Source of the DNA: Rhodospirillaceae bacterium
GTDB taxonomy: Bacteria > Pseudomonadota > Alphaproteobacteria > Rickettsiales > UBA3002
NCBI GenBank assembly: GCA_947458525.1
Contig: CANHAG010000041.1
Location: 1-7,827 of the forward strand
Direction of reading: 5' to 3'
DNA length: 7,827 nucleotides
Shown here: piece by piece, positions 4,105 to 7,827 of the stretch
Position numbering within the stretch: the first letter of the stretch is position 1
Layout: each line of letters starts with the position of its first letter
Position numbers and translations under genes: made by a program
Notes under the pieces: generated by a model
What the model was told of the DNA's origin: nothing
Database searches by the model: none
What the model saw: only the letters and a program-made list of their open reading frames with translations

Positions 4105-5616
4105 TTTATTTGCGTAAGGTAGCGCGCTCAGACGCGGCGGGGAAGCTTCTACTGGCGCTTCCTTTTCTACGCTTGCATTGGTCTGTTCATCCGCTGAAAT
4201 GGACGCACGCGCTGCCACCCGCGCAGGTGGCAAGGTGTAGGATTCTTTCGGCAGCGGCAATACTTTATTACGGCCGGTGTTCTTGGCTTCGTAAAGCGCA
4301 TGATCGGCGCGGCGCAGTAATGTTTCGGGCGTATCATTCGGTTCAATCGTCGCGCAGCCGATACTCACCGTTTTCATGATTTCACCCACAGAGTGGGAAA
4401 TTTTGAACGGCGTGGATTCCACGCGTTTACGCAAACGTTCAGCCCCTTCATAGGCGCGCGCGGCATCGGTCTCAGGCATCAGAATCACAAATTCTTCACC
4501 CCCATAGCGCGCCGCCAGATCTGCCGAGCGGATGGAGCTTACAATGATGCCCGAAAGTGCTACCAGCACCTCGTCACCCACCTGATGCCCGTATGTATCA
4601 TTCACCTGTTTGAAATGATCCATATCCATAATCACGATGGAAAGGCTACGCTCACTTTCTAACGCCTGACGTACCAGATTTTTCAAGTGGGTATCGAGAT
4701 AATGGCGGTTATAAAGCTTGGTGAGCCCGTCAGTAACCGCCATGGAAACGCTTTCCTGATAGCTCGCTTTGAGCGCTTCCTGATATTTCTTGCGCCGGAT
4801 CTGGGTTTTCACCCGCGCAAACATCTCGTTATAGTCAATGGGGGTCAGAAGATAGTCATTGATGCCAAGCTCAAGCCCTTTGAGCATAGCATGCTGCTCC
4901 TCCTCATCCACCATGATAATGATAGGTACGTGGCGCACGGCTTCGAGCGCCTTGAACTGTGTGGCGAGCCTGAGCCCATCAATATCTGCCAGCGTCATCG
5001 AAATCAGAATAAGATCGAGATGGGGGAAGGTTTTTGCTGATTCAATCGCCGCTTTTGAATCCGTGAAAAGCTGAACCTGATAGCCGGCTGTTTTTAATTT
5101 CTCCTGCGTGCGTCTGGATTGCACCACGTCATCATCAATCACCATGATATGCGCGCCGGCGACATTGATATCTGAGGCAAATGTTTCAGCCTGCACACCC
5201 AGCTGCGCACCGGATTTGCCACGCAACCGCAACTCATCAATCAGCACTTTGATACGCACGAGCGATCGCACCCGCGCAAACAACGCCGTATCATTGATAG
5301 GTTTCGTGATAAAATCATCTGCCCCAGCCTCCAGCCCCTGCACCCGGGCGGAGGGCTCGGAAAGAGCGGTGACCATTACCACCGGAATATGAGAGATTTC
5401 CGGATCTTTTTTCATTTGCCGGCAGGCTTCAAACCCGTCCATCCCCGGCATCATCACATCAAGCAGTATCAGATCAGGCTTGCGGTCGCGTGTCTGCTGC
5501 AATGCTTCAAATCCGTCTTTCGCGGTGATGACATCGTAATATTCATTGGTGAGCTTCGCTTCGAGAAGCTTCACGTTTGCCGGCACATCATCCACAACAA
5601 GAATCAGCCCGGTCAT
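4093..5616 (-). CDS. pleD: PleD-type diguanylate cyclase response regulator (REC-REC-GGDEF)
   Basis: PleD makes cyclic di-GMP from two GTP when its receiver domain is phosphorylated, and in Caulobacter drives the swarmer-to-stalked transition. Domain order in the 507 residues is REC1 (about 3-122), REC2 (about 156-272) and GGDEF (about 290-455). REC1 is functional-looking: Asp9-Asp10, phosphoacceptor Asp53 in [13 protein letters not shown], Thr83 and Lys105. REC2 is degenerate: the acceptor Asp is Ser206 and the Lys is Thr258, matching the adaptor role of this domain in known PleD. The cyclase domain is intact, with Asp331 and Asn339 in [10 protein letters not shown], Asp348, and GGEEF at 372-376. 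The inhibitory I-site RxxD is present as RSAD (363-366), five residues before GGEEF, so product inhibition is expected. The protein is about 50 residues longer than Caulobacter PleD (454). The extra C-terminal tail (about 456-507) is Pro/Ala/Glu/Ser-rich and probably disordered. Its ATG overlaps the divK stop as ATGA, and AGGAG (5628-5624) lies 7 nt upstream, so the two are translated from one mRNA. Confidence 0.96.
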   Translation of the reverse strand: MTGLILVVDDVPANVKLLEAKLTNEYYDVITAKDGFEALQQTRDRKPDLILLDVMMPGMDGFEACRQMKKDPEISHIPVVMVTALSEPSARVQGLEAGADDFITKPINDTALFARVRSLVRIKVLIDELRLRGKSGAQLGVQAETFASDINVAGAHIMVIDDDVVQSRRTQEKLKTAGYQVQLFTDSKAAIESAKTFPHLDLILISMTLADIDGLRLATQFKALEAVRHVPIIIMVDEEEQHAMLKGLELGINDYLLTPIDYNEMFARVKTQIRRKKYQEALKASYQESVSMAVTDGLTKLYNRHYLDTHLKNLVRQALESERSLSIVIMDMDHFKQVNDTYGHQVGDEVLVALSGIIVSSIRSADLAARYGGEEFVILMPETDAARAYEGAERLRKRVESTPFKISHSVGEIMKTVSIGCATIEPNDTPETLLRRADHALYEAKNTGRNKVLPLPKESYTLPPARVAARASISADEQTNASVEKEAPVEASPPRLSALPYANKSEF

Positions 5617-6002
5617 TGCGCAGCTCCTGCCGTAACGGGAAGCAGAAAGCGGCGGACAACGCTCAGGAACTGGTCAATCGCAATCGGTTTGGAAAGATAG
5701 GCCTCGCAGCCCGCTTCGAGAATTCTGGCTTCATCGTCTTTCATGGCAAAAGCAGTCACCGCAATCACTGGAATATGCCGCAGCTCAGGGTCGGCTTTGA
5801 TTTTTCGTGTGATATCAAGGCCGGAAATTTCAGGCAGCTGAATATCCATAAGAATGAGATCCGGACGCATATTGCGGGTAAGCGAAATTGCCTCAAGCCC
5901 CTCGCGCGTTTCCACCGTCTCAAAGCCGTTAGCGGCAAGCAGATCGCGAAACAGCTTCAGGTTCAGCTCGTTATCTTCAACTATGAGAATCCGCTGGGTC
6001 AT
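5613..6002 (-). CDS. divK: DivK single-domain cell-cycle response regulator
   Basis: DivK is a stand-alone receiver domain that is phosphorylated by the histidine kinase DivJ and dephosphorylated by PleC. Through DivL and CckA its phosphorylated form lowers CtrA activity, and it localises to cell poles. The 129-residue product is one complete REC domain with no output domain: Glu9-Asp10, phosphoacceptor Asp53 in [13 protein letters not shown] (49-61), Thr83 in AVTAFAMK, and Lys105 in YLSKPI. The [12 protein letters not shown] and TAFAMKDDE stretches are characteristic of DivK among single-domain receivers, and the pleD gene directly downstream makes the assignment strong. It overlaps pleD by 4 bp. 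It lies 78 bp after the acs stop on the same strand and has its own -10 candidate, so it is probably not dependent on acs transcription. No Shine-Dalgarno is visible. I see no CtrA-type site before it. Confidence 0.95.
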   Translation of the reverse strand: MTQRILIVEDNELNLKLFRDLLAANGFETVETREGLEAISLTRNMRPDLILMDIQLPEISGLDITRKIKADPELRHIPVIAVTAFAMKDDEARILEAGCEAYLSKPIAIDQFLSVVRRFLLPVTAGAAQ

Positions 6003-6008
6003 GGCGCT

Positions 6009-6014
6009 ACTATA
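6009..6014 (-). promoter_or_regulatory. Candidate divK -10 element, leaderless geometry
   Basis: On the minus strand TATAGT (6014-6009) ends 6 nt before the divK ATG, giving transcription from about the start codon. The -35 is poor: the best candidate is CTGGAA 18 nt upstream. The lack of any ribosome binding site before divK supports a leaderless start, but the element is short and the -35 weak. Confidence 0.35.
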
Positions 6015-6045
6015 GAGGGCATAAACCTGTTTTTCCAGTAAATTT

Positions 6046-6065
6046 GGGGAGTCGCCCGCGTCCCC
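6046..6065 (-). other. Small hairpin between acs and divK
   Basis: GGGGA (6046-6050) and TCCCC (6061-6065) can pair around a 10-nt GC-rich loop, 16 nt after the acs stop. On the minus strand it is followed by AAATTTAC and not by a T-tract, so it is not a convincing intrinsic terminator. It may weakly end or stabilise the acs transcript. Confidence 0.2.
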
Positions 6066-6080
6066 GGCTGCGCGCCCTTT

Positions 6081-7827
6081 TTACCGGTTCATCCTCGTAT
6101 CAATCAGATGCTGAACGATATCGGGGTCAAGAAGAGTTGATGTATCGCCAAGATTTTCGAAGTTATTCTCGGCGATTTTGCGTAAAATACGCCGCATGAT
6201 TTTGCCCGAGCGGGTTTTGGGCAACCCAGGCGTGACATGGATGAAGTCCGGCACCGCAATCGCCCCGATGGTACTGCGCACCCATTGTTTCAAATCGGTA
6301 ATTTTTTCAGGCGCGAGCGTGACCCCTTCTTTCAGCGTCACATACGCATAAATTCCTTCCCCCTTTATATCGTGGGGATAGCCTACCACAGCGGCTTCTA
6401 TCACCTCGTCATGCCCGACAAGTGCCGATTCGATTTCCGCCGAACCCAGCCGGTGGCCTGAGACTTTGATCACATCATCCATCCGGCCGGTGATCCAGTA
6501 ATACCCGTCCGCATCCCGCCGCGCACCGTCGGACGTATAATAGAGGCCTGGAAAAGCCGAGAAATAGGTCACGATAAACCGCGGATGATTTCCCCAGATG
6601 CTGCGCGCCTGACCCGGCCAGGAATCCTCAATCACGAGCGCCCCCTCGCCTTCCCCTTCAACCAGTTTGCCTTGTGCATTATAAAGCGCCGGGCGAATGC
6701 CGAAAAACGGCAAGGTCGCAGACCCCGGCTTGAGGTCAGTAACGCCCGGCAGCGGCGTAATCATATGGCCGCCGGTTTCCGTCTGCCACCATGTATCCAT
6801 AATCGGTGCGCGGCCATTACCCACCACCTCATAATACCAGAGCCATGCTTCGGGGTTAATCGGTTCCCCCACCGTGCCCAGTATTTTGATGGAATCGCGC
6901 TTTGTGGTGCGCACCAGCGCATCTCCCAGCCGCATGAGTGCGCGCACAGCGGTGGGAGCAGTATAAAATTTGGTGACGCGGTGCTTGTCGCACACCTGCC
7001 AGAAGCGCGCCCCATCAGGATAGGTCGGCACGCCCTCAAAAAACAGGCTTGTGGTGCCATTGGCCAGCGGACCGTAGACGCTGTAACTATGGCCGGTGAT
7101 CCAGCCCACATCCGCCGTGCACCAGTACACATCCGTTTCTTGGGTATCGAACACATAATAATGGGTCAGTGCTGCATAGACCATATAGCCTGCCGTGGTG
7201 TGGAGCAGGCCTTTGGGCTTGCCGGTCGAGCCGGAGGTGTAAAGAATAAAAAGCGGGTCTTCCGCCGCCATGGGCTCAGGGAAGCAATCGGGAGATTGAC
7301 GCGCCACCAGCGCCTCCCACCACACATCACGCGGCGCTTCCATCGCCACCTTGCCGCCAGTGCGATTGAGCACCACCACATGCCGCAGCTTGAGCCCGGC
7401 AATCGCCTTGTCGATATTCGCTTTCAGCGGCACGGTTTTACCACCGCGGAAGCCTTCATCGGCAGTCAGCACAATATCACTTTGCGCATCCTCAATCCGG
7501 TTGCGGATGGCTTCGGGCGAAAACCCGCCAAACACCACCGAATGTACCGCGCCGATACGGGCGCAGGCGAGCATCGCCATGGCGGCTTCGGGCACCATGG
7601 GCATGTAAATCGTCACCCGGTCGCCTTTTTTTACGCCCAGTGACTTCAGGCCATTTGCGAGTCTGCATACCTGCTGGTGCAGTTCAGAAAAACTGATGGT
7701 GCGGGTTTCGGCCGGGTTGTCGCCCTCCCATATAATCGCTGTTTTGTTCCCGCGTGTGGGCAAATGCCGGTCAAGGCAGTTGCTGGTGATATTGAGCACC
7801 CCATCTTCAAACCATTTGATTGAGACA
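6081..7827 (-). CDS. acs: Acetyl-CoA synthetase (AMP-forming), 5' end cut by window edge
   Basis: The enzyme activates acetate with ATP to acetyl-AMP and then forms acetyl-CoA, in the cytoplasm. About 582 codons are visible. The family is about 650 residues, so roughly 70 N-terminal residues lie past the right edge. The reading frame stays open to the edge with the conserved [13 protein letters not shown] sequence, so a GTG at 7799 is not the true start. Counting from that GTG, key motifs are the P-loop-like [11 protein letters not shown] (187-197), [10 protein letters not shown] (230-239), [11 protein letters not shown] (334-344), [20 protein letters not shown] (422-441), [12 protein letters not shown] (446-457) and [11 protein letters not shown] (527-537). 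Lys533 in the last motif is the catalytic lysine, the residue that is acetylated in well-studied homologues. All core motifs are intact. In homologues acetylation of that lysine shuts the enzyme off; no acetyltransferase gene is seen here. The next gene on this strand is divK, 78 bp on. Confidence 0.97.
   Translation of the reverse strand, partial: VSIKWFEDGVLNITSNCLDRHLPTRGNKTAIIWEGDNPAETRTISFSELHQQVCRLANGLKSLGVKKGDRVTIYMPMVPEAAMAMLACARIGAVHSVVFGGFSPEAIRNRIEDAQSDIVLTADEGFRGGKTVPLKANIDKAIAGLKLRHVVVLNRTGGKVAMEAPRDVWWEALVARQSPDCFPEPMAAEDPLFILYTSGSTGKPKGLLHTTAGYMVYAALTHYYVFDTQETDVYWCTADVGWITGHSYSVYGPLANGTTSLFFEGVPTYPDGARFWQVCDKHRVTKFYTAPTAVRALMRLGDALVRTTKRDSIKILGTVGEPINPEAWLWYYEVVGNGRAPIMDTWWQTETGGHMITPLPGVTDLKPGSATLPFFGIRPALYNAQGKLVEGEGEGALVIEDSWPGQARSIWGNHPRFIVTYFSAFPGLYYTSDGARRDADGYYWITGRMDDVIKVSGHRLGSAEIESALVGHDEVIEAAVVGYPHDIKGEGIYAYVTLKEGVTLAPEKITDLKQWVRSTIGAIAVPDFIHVTPGLPKTRSGKIMRRILRKIAENNFENLGDTSTLLDPDIVQHLIDTRMNR

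Noticed and set aside
5000..5180. Loss of phosphoacceptor Asp in PleD REC2 as a damaging mutation
   Set aside because: The second receiver domain of PleD is known to be a degenerate adaptor, so Ser206 and Thr258 are normal for the family.
6585..7643. Long open frame (352 codons) on the plus strand opposite acs
   Set aside because: It lies fully antisense to acs, whose motifs are unambiguous. Its translation is His/Arg-rich with no domain, as expected from the complement of a GC-rich gene.

Overview
The window reads as a piece of an alphaproteobacterial chromosome of moderately high GC. The strongest evidence is the two-gene operon divK-pleD (minus strand, 6002 to 4093), the cell-cycle response regulator and diguanylate cyclase pair best known from Caulobacter. 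A textbook full CtrA-type site (TTAA-N7-TTAA) at 2935-2949 supports this. I cannot name a genus. There is no sign of a mobile element, phage, CRISPR array or tRNA/rRNA gene.

Layout from left to right. Positions 1-607 (minus) hold most of bamD, the outer-membrane assembly lipoprotein, cut by the left edge. Divergent from it, 717-1982 (plus) encodes a large multi-pass membrane protein ending in an isoprenylcysteine-methyltransferase-like domain. Convergent with that, 2033-2542 (minus) is an unrecognised low-complexity 169-residue protein. A well-supported 61-residue orphan follows at 2706-2891 (minus). From 2892 to 3303 lies a roughly 410-bp, partly AT-rich stretch with no large gene. It holds the CtrA site, a perfect DnaA-box match, a 12-bp palindrome and a 23-codon ORF with a strong ribosome binding site. 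Then come xthA (3304-4104, plus; exonuclease III), pleD and divK (minus), and acs (6081-7827, minus; acetyl-CoA synthetase), which is cut at its 5' end by the right edge.

How the parts may fit together: DivK and PleD act in the phosphorelay that controls CtrA activity, cell polarity and c-di-GMP. The CtrA site lies about 3 kb away, at activator-like distance from the start of the 61-residue orphan, so that small gene (perhaps with the 169-residue gene behind it) is a candidate member of the local cell-cycle regulon. xthA and acs are housekeeping genes for base-excision repair and acetate activation. bamD, xthA and divK lack a convincing Shine-Dalgarno sequence and have a -10-like hexamer 6 to 8 nt before the ATG, suggesting leaderless mRNAs. 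pleD and the small ORFs at 2891 and 2965 have good ribosome binding sites.

Most of the window is ordinary core genome. I found no clear new multi-gene system. The parts most worth a second look are the 2.54-3.30 kb region and the membrane methyltransferase-like protein.
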